64,000 nt of DNA from Persicimonas caeni (lineage in GTDB: Bacteria > Myxococcota_A > Bradymonadia > Bradymonadales > Bradymonadaceae). Under the pieces are notes generated by a model, which saw only the letters and a list, made by a program, of their open reading frames with translations, had not been told where the DNA came from and searched no databases. Below, in pieces: positions 17,187 through 24,507 of the stretch (position 1 is its first letter; each line of letters opens with the position of its first letter). The translations under genes were made by a program, and so were the position numbers. The stretch spans positions 1 to 64,000 of the forward strand of contig NZ_CP041186.1 in NCBI RefSeq assembly GCF_006517175.1, written 5' to 3'.

Positions 17187-18629
17187 ATGCTGCAGATACT
17201 CGACATCGCCGCACTCGTCGCCCCCGAGAGCCTGCAGACCATCGGCTACTTGGCCGCCGCGATCCTGTTCATCCTCGCGCTCGCCGGGCTGAGCCGCCAG
17301 GAGACCGCGCGGGCGGGCAACGTCGCCGGCATCGCCGGCATGGCCCTGGCGGTTGTGGTGACGCTCTTTTCGCGCGGCGACTTGTCGTACGCGCTGACCG
17401 CCGGATGCATCGTCGCCGGCGGCGCGGTGGGCGCGCTCGCCGCCGCGAAGGTGCGCATGACCGCCATGCCCGAGATGGTCGCCATCCTCAACGGCTTCGG
17501 GGGCCTGGGCACCGTCTTCGTGGGCTTTTCGAGCTACCTGACCGAGGCGGAGTACGCCTCGAGCGCGGCGATGAATATCCACCTCGTCGAGGTCTACGTG
17601 GGCGTGGCCATCGGCGCGCTCACCTTCGTCGGCTCGATGGTCGCCTGGGGCAAACTCGCCGGGCGCTGGACGAGCGCGCCGGTGCTGCTTCCGGCGCGCC
17701 ACCTGCTCAACCTCGTCCTGCTCGCCGGGCTCATCGCCGCGGCCGTGCCCGTCATGGGCGCCGCCCCCGGCGAGGCGGTGGTGTTCCTGGGCGTCAACGC
17801 CGCCATCAGCGCCCTGCTCGGCCTGCACCTCGTCGCCGCCATCGGCGGGGCCGACATGCCCGTGGTCGTCTCGTTGCTGAACAGCTACTCCGGCTGGGCG
17901 GCCGCCGCCGCGGGCTTCATGCTCGGCAACGACCTGCTCATCATCACCGGCGCGCTCGTCGGCTCGAGCGGAGCCATCTTGAGCCACATCATGGCCGAGG
18001 GCATGAACCGCTCGCTCGTCAACGTCGTCTTCGGCGGCTTCGGCACGAGCGACCAGAAGACGCCCGGCGACCGAGGCAGCGGGAGCAGCAGGGGCGCCGA
18101 GGCCGGCGAAGCCCGCGCGACCGACGCCGACGAGGTCGCCCAGCTGCTCGAGCGCGCCGAGCGCGTGGCCATCGTCCCCGGCTACGGCATGGCGGTCGCC
18201 CGCGCCCAACACGCCGTCAGCCAACTGACCCGCAAGCTTCGCCGCGCCGGCAAAGAGGTCACCTTCGGCATCCACCCCGTCGCCGGGCGCATGCCCGGGC
18301 ACATGAACGTGCTCCTGGCCGAGGCCGAAGTCCCCTACGACCTCGTCCTCGAGATGTCCCAGATCAACCCCACCTTCGCCGACACCGACGTGGTCCTCGT
18401 CGTCGGCGCCAACGACATCGTCAACCCCAGCGCCACCGACGACCCCACCAGCCCCATCTGGGGCATGCCGCAGATGCAGGTGTGGAAGGCCGACACGGTC
18501 GTCGTGCTCAAACGAAGCCTCTCGCCGGGCTACGCAGGCGTGGCCAACCCGCTCTTTTTTCGGGAGAACACGCGCATGTTCTTCGGCGACGCGCGCGAAC
18601 AGTTAGAGGCTTTGGGGGAGAGACTCTGA
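17187..18629 (+). CDS. pntB: NAD(P) transhydrogenase subunit beta
   Basis: 480 residues. The N-terminal half has about eight or nine membrane helices (IGYLAAAILFILALAGL and following, MPEMVAILNGFGGLGTVFVGF). The C-terminal domain III binds NADP(H): IVPGYGMAVARAQHAV, GIHPVAGRMPGHMNVLLAE, VVGANDIVNPSA and LKRSLSPGYAGVANPLFF are typical. A short Gly/Ser linker (RGSGSSRGAEAGEA) joins the two. It forms the proton-translocating transhydrogenase with PntA, whose gene lies just upstream in the same operon. No terminator hairpin is obvious in 18630-18723. Confidence 0.97.
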   Translation: MLQILDIAALVAPESLQTIGYLAAAILFILALAGLSRQETARAGNVAGIAGMALAVVVTLFSRGDLSYALTAGCIVAGGAVGALAAAKVRMTAMPEMVAILNGFGGLGTVFVGFSSYLTEAEYASSAAMNIHLVEVYVGVAIGALTFVGSMVAWGKLAGRWTSAPVLLPARHLLNLVLLAGLIAAAVPVMGAAPGEAVVFLGVNAAISALLGLHLVAAIGGADMPVVVSLLNSYSGWAAAAAGFMLGNDLLIITGALVGSSGAILSHIMAEGMNRSLVNVVFGGFGTSDQKTPGDRGSGSSRGAEAGEARATDADEVAQLLERAERVAIVPGYGMAVARAQHAVSQLTRKLRRAGKEVTFGIHPVAGRMPGHMNVLLAEAEVPYDLVLEMSQINPTFADTDVVLVVGANDIVNPSATDDPTSPIWGMPQMQVWKADTVVVLKRSLSPGYAGVANPLFFRENTRMFFGDAREQLEALGERL

Positions 18630-18723
18630 GGCGCCGCATGATCCCTTTTGCATCGCGTCAGACACCATGATTAAATGCGGCGTTTGCTGTACGCATTGAG
18701 TAACACACATTACTGAGATTTCT

Positions 18724-20226
18724 ATGTTTAGCCGTATCTCCTCGAGTCGCACTTCGCCTCGCCTGCTCGCCCTTCTGCTTACCTCGATGCTGCTCGTCAC
18801 CGCCTGCGGAGACGACAGCGACCAGAAGCCGCTCCAGGACCAAGACACCGGCGTTCTGGCCGATGCCGGCGATATCGGCGCCGACGCTCAGCAAGACGCC
18901 CAGCACGACGCCGGGCAGGACGCCCAGCAAGACAGCGGCGACTCGATCGTGCGCGACAAGCCGCTCGACGAGTTTGTGGCCGACGATAGCGACTTCAGCT
19001 ACGAGGTCGCCTGGGAGAAGTCGAGCACGGTCGCCAACAGCTGGCTGCTCGACGTCACCTCCGGCGAATGGCGGAGCAGCGAAGAGGTCGACCGCACCAC
19101 CTGGCGCCACGACGTCATCTTGACGGTGCCCAAGAACGCCGACACGACCACGGCGCTGGTCATCATCAACGGCGGCGACAACGACGGCGGCTCGCCGGCG
19201 CAAAACGACGACGAGGTCTCCACCGCCGAGCTCGTGGCGACGCTCGTGCGCACGCCCGTGGTGAGCATCTCGCAGATTCCCAACCAGCCGCTGACCATCT
19301 TCGGCGAGGGCGAGGACATGGTCGAAGACGACCTGGTCGCCTCGAGTTGGTATAAGGCCATCGAGACCGGCGACCCGACCTGGTCGGCCTACTTCCCGAT
19401 GGCGCGCGCGGTCGTCCGCTCGATGGACGCCGTCCAAGACCACATGGACGGGCTCGACCAGCCCGTCGACAACTTCGTGCTCACCGGCTTCTCCAAGCGC
19501 GGCGCGACCACCTACCTGGCCACGGCCGCCGACCCTCGCGTCATCGCCATGGCCCCGGGCGTGTTCGACTTTCTGAACTTCCGGCCCCAGGCCGCCCACC
19601 ACTTGGCCGTCTACGGCGAGCCGGCCCCGGCGGTCGCCGACTACGCCGAGTACAACCTCCTGGAGCGCGTCGCCGACCCCGACGCCCAGGTCCTGCTCGA
19701 CACGAGCGACCCGTACGCCTACCGCGACCGCTTCACCATGCCCAAGCTGATCATGGCCTCACCGGGCGACCAATTCTTCCTGCCCGACGCCATGCGCTTT
19801 TATATCGACGATATCCCCGGCGAAACGCTCGTGCGCTACGTCCCGAACACCGGCCACGGTCTGGTCCCCGAGGGCGAAGAACTCCTCGACACCATCAAGC
19901 CGCTCGTCGAATGGTACAAGGCCATCGCCAACGACCAGGCGCGCCCCACGGTGAGCTGGACCCACGACGCCGGCGAGCTGACCATGACGACCTCGACGGA
20001 GCCCGACTCGGTCAAGCTGTGGACGGCCACCAACGACCAGGCACGCAACTTCCGCATCGACGTCGTCGGCGCCATCTGGGAGTCCCAGGAACTCACCGCC
20101 GACACCAACGGCGACTACACCGCCACCGTCGACGCGCCCGCGGCGGGGTATACGGCGTATCTGATCGAGGCGACGTTCGGCCAAGAGATCTACACCACGC
20201 AGGTGTACGTGACGCCGGATGACTGA
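18724..20226 (+). CDS. PhoPQ-activated pathogenicity-related (PqaA-like) lipoprotein
   Basis: 500 residues with signal peptide and lipobox LLVTACG, then an Asp/Ala/Gln-rich linker with DAQQDAQHDAGQDAQQD, likely a flexible envelope tether. The rest matches the PhoPQ-related alpha/beta hydrolase-like family: VAWEKSSTVANSWLLDVTS, ALVIINGGDNDGG, and the nucleophile-elbow candidate FVLTGFSKRGATTYLAT, followed by LIMASPGDQFFLPDAMRFY and NTGHGLVPEG, which place the Asp and His. Enzyme activity in this family is not established. A 278-bp internal part (19630-19907) is duplicated at 23042-23319. A strong terminator follows. Confidence 0.9.
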   Translation: MFSRISSSRTSPRLLALLLTSMLLVTACGDDSDQKPLQDQDTGVLADAGDIGADAQQDAQHDAGQDAQQDSGDSIVRDKPLDEFVADDSDFSYEVAWEKSSTVANSWLLDVTSGEWRSSEEVDRTTWRHDVILTVPKNADTTTALVIINGGDNDGGSPAQNDDEVSTAELVATLVRTPVVSISQIPNQPLTIFGEGEDMVEDDLVASSWYKAIETGDPTWSAYFPMARAVVRSMDAVQDHMDGLDQPVDNFVLTGFSKRGATTYLATAADPRVIAMAPGVFDFLNFRPQAAHHLAVYGEPAPAVADYAEYNLLERVADPDAQVLLDTSDPYAYRDRFTMPKLIMASPGDQFFLPDAMRFYIDDIPGETLVRYVPNTGHGLVPEGEELLDTIKPLVEWYKAIANDQARPTVSWTHDAGELTMTTSTEPDSVKLWTATNDQARNFRIDVVGAIWESQELTADTNGDYTATVDAPAAGYTAYLIEATFGQEIYTTQVYVTPDD

Positions 20227-20243
20227 GGCGGCCGCACACCACA

Positions 20244-20283
20244 AAAAAGCCCCCGCCGGCCACAGCGCCGGCGGGGGCTTTTT
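20244..20283 (+). terminator. Rho-independent terminator after the PqaA-like gene
   Basis: AAAAAGCCCCCGCCGGC pairs with GCCGGCGGGGGCTTTTT around a short loop, 18 bases after the stop. The A run on the left could make it bidirectional. Confidence 0.93.
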
Positions 20284-20724
20284 CGTGCGAACGTTCGGCG
20301 GAACCCTCGGTCTCCCCCCATTTTGGCGTACAACTCGGCCTGACCGGTGACACGGCTGGCGGGTGTTTCGAGGGCCACCGACAGCTGGGACCGACCAACC
20401 CGCGGCTGTCGAGTTCCCGCGGCGGCCCCTCCGTCTCGCGCAACGCGCTCGACACCTCCCCCCGGCTGAACGCCGCGGGGAGAAGCCCCCTGCCAACTCG
20501 CCCAGCGGTTGCTTTACGCGGCGAATCCCAAACGCCGCCACTCGGCGAGGGGCTCCTCCCCAGCGCGTTGGGCGCCTGGGGAGGTGGTCGAGGGCGCTGG
20601 GAGAAGTCGGCGGTTTCACCGGGTGAAGGAAAAGAGACATTCCGCAAGCCCTTACATGGTGCCAGAGCACCATGTCATAACAGCGTGCGCAACTGCCATC
20701 GAACCAGCCCGAGGAGTTTTTCAC
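20284..20724. repeat. Gene-free spacer with a dispersed GC-rich palindromic repeat
   Basis: Bases about 20427-20475 (CCCCTCCGTCTCGC...GCTCGACACCTCCCC) and the inverted partner about 20570-20612 (GGGGAGGTGGTCGAGGGCGC) form a long imperfect hairpin. A related copy lies between purS and purC at about 53424-53475. No credible gene is present; GAGGAG at 20711-20716 is the ribosome site of the following gene. Confidence 0.65.
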
Positions 20725-21336
20725 ATGACGACACTCGTAGCGATCAGTGACACCCATGGCCGCCACCGAAGCGTCGACGTGCCCGACGGCGACATCTTGG
20801 TCCACGCCGGAGACTTCTCGAGCTTCGGAAGCGAGGACGACCTCGAGGACTTCAACAGTTGGCTCGGCTCGCTGCCCCACGCCGAAAAGATCGTCGTCGC
20901 CGGCAACTGCGACCACATCTGCGAAACCTCTCCGGCCGAGGTCCGCGCCTTGCTGACCGAGGCGCACTACCTGCAGGACAGCGCGGTCGAAATCGCGGGG
21001 CTGAAGTTCTGGGGAAGCCCCTGGCAGCCGATCTTCCACCACATGGCGTTCAACCTGCCCCGAGGAGAGGCCCTCGCTGAAAAGTGGGCAATGATTCCCG
21101 CCGACACCGACGTGCTCGTCACCCACGGGCCTCCCCACGGCATCCTCGACCGCACCTCACGCGGCCAACAGGTCGGCGACCGCGCGCTGCTCGCGCGGGT
21201 GACCGAGGTGAAGCCCACCTGCCATATTTTCGGCCATGTTCACGAATCGAGCGGGATGGTCGAGCAACAAGGCACCTGCTTCATCAACGCGGCGTGCAAT
21301 GCCGCGGGCGACAGGCCGTTTGTCTATGAGCTTTAG
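20725..21336 (+). CDS. Calcineurin-like metallophosphoesterase, 203 residues
   Basis: ATG 20725 follows GAGGAGTTTTTCAC. All five metal-site motifs are visible in order: SDTHGRH near the N-terminus, VHAGDFSSFG, VAGNCDH (GN[HC]D variant), LVTHGPPHG and IFGHVHESSG. The closeness to MPPED-type and bacterial small phosphoesterases suggests a phosphodiesterase or phosphatase with unknown substrate. It has no signal peptide. Downstream, the minus-strand toxin relics begin immediately after the stop. Confidence 0.92.
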   Translation: MTTLVAISDTHGRHRSVDVPDGDILVHAGDFSSFGSEDDLEDFNSWLGSLPHAEKIVVAGNCDHICETSPAEVRALLTEAHYLQDSAVEIAGLKFWGSPWQPIFHHMAFNLPRGEALAEKWAMIPADTDVLVTHGPPHGILDRTSRGQQVGDRALLARVTEVKPTCHIFGHVHESSGMVEQQGTCFINAACNAAGDRPFVYEL

Positions 21337-21532
21337 TTGGGAGGGTTGTATGCCTTGCAGGTAGCTGCAGTTGTCGTAGGTGTAGCCGACGTCGAAGAGC
21401 GTGGTGCCCTGGCTTGTGTCGGTGACCGAATAGGTCACCGCTTCGCCGAAGCCGTTGTAGGTGTAGCTCGCCTGGGTGTTCGCCAGCGTGAACTTCTCGA
21501 GCAGACAGTCCTCGTCAAACTCGTAGTTCGAT
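21337..21532 (-). pseudogene. RHS (YD-repeat) core fragment
   Basis: On the minus strand the frame upstream of the phosphoesterase stop reads SNYEFDEDCLLEKF, QASYTYNGFGEAV and DVGYTYDN, typical YD/RHS repeats. The frame has no RHS start and loses similarity after YDN, then runs into the neighbouring gene. Only about 50-60 residues survive, so it is a relic of a displaced RHS C-terminal cassette. Confidence 0.8.
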
Positions 21533-22603
21533 TCACGATTCTTCGTCGCCGAAAAACATCGCATCCACGCTCCAACTGAGGCCGAGCCTTGCCATTCGCC
21601 GCATTTGAGTCGGCCACAGTGTTGGCCCGCCCTTACCCGATGCAGACCACCACGAGCTTCCCATTCGCATCTCGACTTCGGGATTAGCTTGCAGCTGCCT
21701 CAGCGCTCGGGATGCGGGCTCGATGCGATCGAGCACCCAGTCCAGATGGCGACGAAGCTCGCGTGAGTCAACCGCCTCTTCAGAATCAACTTCCCAGAGG
21801 TTGAGTGGCGGCGTGTGCATAATCCCGCTGCGTGGGTTCAGCTGCGGTACGCCTCCACGAACGGTTTGGGTGGGCTCGACCTGAAGTGTCTCTGTCACCC
21901 AATCCGGCGTATGAGCGCCCGGATATATCAAGATCCGCGCAGCGGCACGCTCACAATCTGCGTTTTCGCCCAGGTACGGAACAACGTGGTGCACATTCCC
22001 ATGCCCCTCTGCCGACTCGACAGCGCAGCCCCGCTGCTGCCGTCGACCGGCTACCTCCACAAATGGCATCGGTTGATATCGACGCGCTGACACCGCCTCA
22101 TCCACTGCATCTTCATCTCCGAGGATCAAAGTTGCTTTCTCAGTACCGCAGAACACAATATCGAAGGACAACTCGAGCTCGAGTTCAGCAAGTCGTTCCA
22201 TCTGCGCGGGCCACAACGCCGGGCCGCCGTGACCATGGGCCGACCACCAATCGCAGACTACGGCCAAGCGCACTCCATCGTGACACCGCAGCTCTTCAAT
22301 CCCCGCTCGAACCTGCTCTAGCGCATCGAGAAGCCAGTCCACGTGGCGCCGCGAGTCCCGTGAATCGAGGAAGTCCCGTGAGGAGTAGCACCAGGCATCG
22401 AGGGGAGGCGTGACCTGATAACCGATATGCCGTGGCCCGATCGAAGCCACCCCTCGGTGTAACACCTGCGACGGTGCGAGGCCCAACACTTGATCTACCC
22501 AATCGTGAGGCTTATTGCCGGGGAAGACCCACAGCGCAGCGTCTGTGCGCTCGCAGGTTGGGTAGTCGTCGATGTATTCAGATGCCATATCGTTTCGGTT
22601 CAT
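21533..22603 (-). CDS. Tandem DUF4279 protein, possible immunity protein
   Basis: About 356 residues; ATG 22603 is directly preceded by GTG (22606), and either could start. Two related halves of about 170 residues share the DUF4279 pattern: WVFPGNKPHDWVDQVLGL ... VLHRG and ILIYPGAHTPDWVTETLQV ... TVRGG, each followed by TPPLxxW, S..(V)DSR(x)xRRHxDWxLD and WWSAxGxGGPxLWPxQM. DUF4279 genes often neighbour polymorphic toxins, which suggests immunity; that role is inference. It lies 30 bases downstream of the HINT fragment and next to the RHS fragment. The protein looks intact. Confidence 0.8.
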   Translation of the reverse strand: MNRNDMASEYIDDYPTCERTDAALWVFPGNKPHDWVDQVLGLAPSQVLHRGVASIGPRHIGYQVTPPLDAWCYSSRDFLDSRDSRRHVDWLLDALEQVRAGIEELRCHDGVRLAVVCDWWSAHGHGGPALWPAQMERLAELELELSFDIVFCGTEKATLILGDEDAVDEAVSARRYQPMPFVEVAGRRQQRGCAVESAEGHGNVHHVVPYLGENADCERAAARILIYPGAHTPDWVTETLQVEPTQTVRGGVPQLNPRSGIMHTPPLNLWEVDSEEAVDSRELRRHLDWVLDRIEPASRALRQLQANPEVEMRMGSSWWSASGKGGPTLWPTQMRRMARLGLSWSVDAMFFGDEES

Positions 22604-22635
22604 CACAGTTCCAACTGCTTCGCTGAAAAAACGAG

Positions 22636-23035
22636 TTACAGGTAGGCGAGGATATTATCGATGAATTCGCCTGCTGCATCCCGATAGTCACCGCGCACCC
22701 ATCCGCCGCGCGAGGTATAGACCTCGTCTCCCGGCTCGAGCCTTGCGGCCTCGCCAAACCCGCGCCCGGCGACCCAGAAGGGATGCTCACCGGTGACGTG
22801 CAGCAACTCTGAGGCGTTCGCGTCGTCGACCAGTTCGAGTTCCATGACCGGCTTATCGGGGGTGACAAAGACTGCGGTCACCTCGCGCCAGTCCTCCTCA
22901 CCGGTCTCCGGATTGCGCGCCCAGACCCTGTCACCCACGTCGACGTCTTCGATGGGTCGCCGGCCCTCTTCGGTCTCACTGCAGTGAGTTCGCCGGCAAC
23001 TACAGCAATGGCTTGCCAAGTTGAGATGCCAATTA
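22636..23035 (-). pseudogene. HINT-domain fragment of an RHS polymorphic toxin
   Basis: The minus-strand frame encodes EEGRRPIEDVDVGDRVWARN, TGEEDWREVTAVFVTPDKPV, LHVTGEHPFWVAGRGF and EPGDEVYTSRGGW, the Hedgehog/intein-like HINT module found before toxin tips in RHS proteins, where it self-cleaves to release the toxin. The expected CFxxGT start of HINT is replaced by CCSCRRTHCSE, and the RHS shell upstream is absent: unrelated PqaA-like sequence begins at 23042. After HINT only about 20 residues (GDYRDAAGEFIDNILAYL) remain before the stop at 22636, so no toxin domain is seen. Confidence 0.85.
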
Positions 23036-23041
23036 CCAGCT

Positions 23042-23319
23042 GCGGTCGCCGACTACGCCGAGTACAACCTCCTGGAGCGCGTCGCTGACCCCGACGCCCA
23101 GGTCCTGCTCGACACGAGCGACCCGTACGCCTACCGCGACCAGTTCACCATGCCCAAGCTGATCATGGCCTCACCGGGCGACCAATTCTTCCTGCCCGAC
23201 GCCATGCGCTTTTATATCGACGATATCCCCGGCGAGACGCTCGTGCGCTACGTCCCCAACACCGGCCACGGGCTGGTCCCCGAGGGCGAGGAACTCCTCG
23301 ACACCATCAAGCCGCTCGT
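23042..23319 (+). pseudogene. Partial copy of the PqaA-like gene (278 bp)
   Basis: This matches 19630-19907 over its full length without gaps; I count seven base differences, mostly synonymous (one Arg to Gln codon). It encodes AVADYAEYNLLERVADPDAQ through EELLDTIKPLV, then a stop at 23321-23323. It has no start, nucleophile region or C-terminus, so it is not a functional gene. It abuts the truncated HINT fragment on the left and a minisatellite on the right. Confidence 0.95.
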
Positions 23320-23329
23320 GTGATTGAGG

Positions 23330-23464
23330 CGCTACCCCGGCCTTCCCGGACGCTACCCCGGCCTCCCCGGACGCTACCCCTGCCTTCCCGGACGCTACCT
23401 CGGCCTTCCTGGACGCTACCCCGGGCACCCTGGATGCTACCTCGGCCCTCCTGGACGCTACCCC
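23330..23464. repeat. 21-bp minisatellite, six full units plus 9 bases
   Basis: Units start CGCTACC and end in CCGGA or CTGGA with period 21; divergence between units is mostly at third-position-like sites. It is open in frame on both strands (RYPGLPG repeat on plus). It carries no start codon or ribosome site. Confidence 0.93.
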
Positions 23465-23500
23465 AATAAAAATGGCCCCTGCACTCGAGGTGCAGGGGCC
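23465..23500 (-). terminator. Rho-independent terminator of the helical-protein gene
   Basis: GGCCCCTGCAC (reading minus strand) pairs across a 5-base loop (23474-23484 with 23490-23500) and is followed on the minus strand by ATTTTTATT. It lies 39 bases beyond the stop of the minus-strand gene ending at 23539. Confidence 0.85.
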
Positions 23501-23538
23501 TGCGACGGCCGTGCCGGCCGCTGCATCGTCGACGCTGG

Positions 23539-24264
23539 TCACGCCCCGGTGGGCTCCGGTTCGTCGACGGGGTCTGCGGCGCGTGTGCGCTGCGGGACGT
23601 GGTCGGCGAAGACGGCGTCGAGCTCGTCGACGAGTTCGGGGTGCTCGACGCGGGCCATGCGTGCGGCCAACACGGCGCGATCGACGAACTCGAGACACGC
23701 CTCGCGCGCCCTCTTGCGCTCGCGACGGGCTCGGTCCGTCTCCAAGCTCTCGATATCGCGGCCCCCGAACAACTCGCCAGCGCGCGCCTGCAGCTGCTCG
23801 ACCTCGGCGAGCCGGGCCCCGTAGTTGCCCATGCTCGCGCGAAGCTTGTCCTCGTGGGAACGAAGCGCGGTGAGGAGCGTCTGAAGCGCCTCGCGCGCCG
23901 CCGGCAAGGTCTTGATGCGCGAGGCCGGGCCGATGTCGAAGTCGCTCAGCATGTCGCCGAGATTCTCGTCGTCGTAATAAGCCATCTCCACCCCGGCGGT
24001 GATGGCGTCTTCCAGCGGGCCGACCTTGGCCACGAGCGCGTCCTTCTCATTCGTCCAGGCCACGTCGTCACGCATTTCAACCTGATAGGTCGTCTGCGCG
24101 TCCTCGAGGCGCTGTGCGGCGGCCTCGCCTTCCTCCTTGCCGGCGAACTCAGGGCCGAGCACCGGCTCGAGCTTCGAGGCGTTGCGCTCGTACCACTGGG
24201 CCACCGCGCGCACGGCGAAGATCAGGTGGGTCACCGGGGTATCCATCGTGGGTCGTTGTGCCAT
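23539..24264 (-). CDS. Hypothetical helical / coiled-coil protein, 241 residues
   Basis: ATG 24264 follows GAAGGAGACGGACGTT. No signal or membrane segment is visible. Most of the sequence is helical heptad-like (EGEAAAQRLEDAQTTYQVEMRD, EALQTLLTALRSHEDKL, GARLAEVEQLQARAGELFGG), followed by a very basic stretch (RARRERKRAREACLEF) and a disordered acidic tail. I do not recognise the family. It is overall similar in style, not demonstrably homologous, to the 257-residue protein at 48538. It has its own terminator at 23465-23500. Confidence 0.8.
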   Translation of the reverse strand: MAQRPTMDTPVTHLIFAVRAVAQWYERNASKLEPVLGPEFAGKEEGEAAAQRLEDAQTTYQVEMRDDVAWTNEKDALVAKVGPLEDAITAGVEMAYYDDENLGDMLSDFDIGPASRIKTLPAAREALQTLLTALRSHEDKLRASMGNYGARLAEVEQLQARAGELFGGRDIESLETDRARRERKRAREACLEFVDRAVLAARMARVEHPELVDELDAVFADHVPQRTRAADPVDEPEPTGA

Positions 24265-24507
24265 AACGTCCGTCTCCTTCTCGCAGAAAGATGGGACAGC
24301 CCCCCAGTACCGGCTCGGGCTGTCGGCTCAGGTTGTAAAAAAGGTGCTCTCTGGAGATAGCCCGAGACGGCGCGGGTTGGCAAGGGAGCGCGCGGTCGCG
24401 ATCTTCGCCGGAATGAAACTGGACGGCCGCCCGCTTCTTGTGCACTAGTAGGGGAAGACCAGCGAAATTGGTGCTTCCAACGTTGTCCTACGAGTTGAGT
24501 AGTCACG

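Noticed and set aside
16449-18302. 617-codon open frame antisense to pntA/pntB
   Set aside because: It is a shadow of real coding sequence in GC-rich DNA; its product is His/Asp/Gln-rich, with no fold or ribosome site, while pntA and pntB match throughout.
23330-23464. CRISPR-like array
   Set aside because: Units are contiguous 21-mers without spacers; no cas genes are nearby, so it is a minisatellite.
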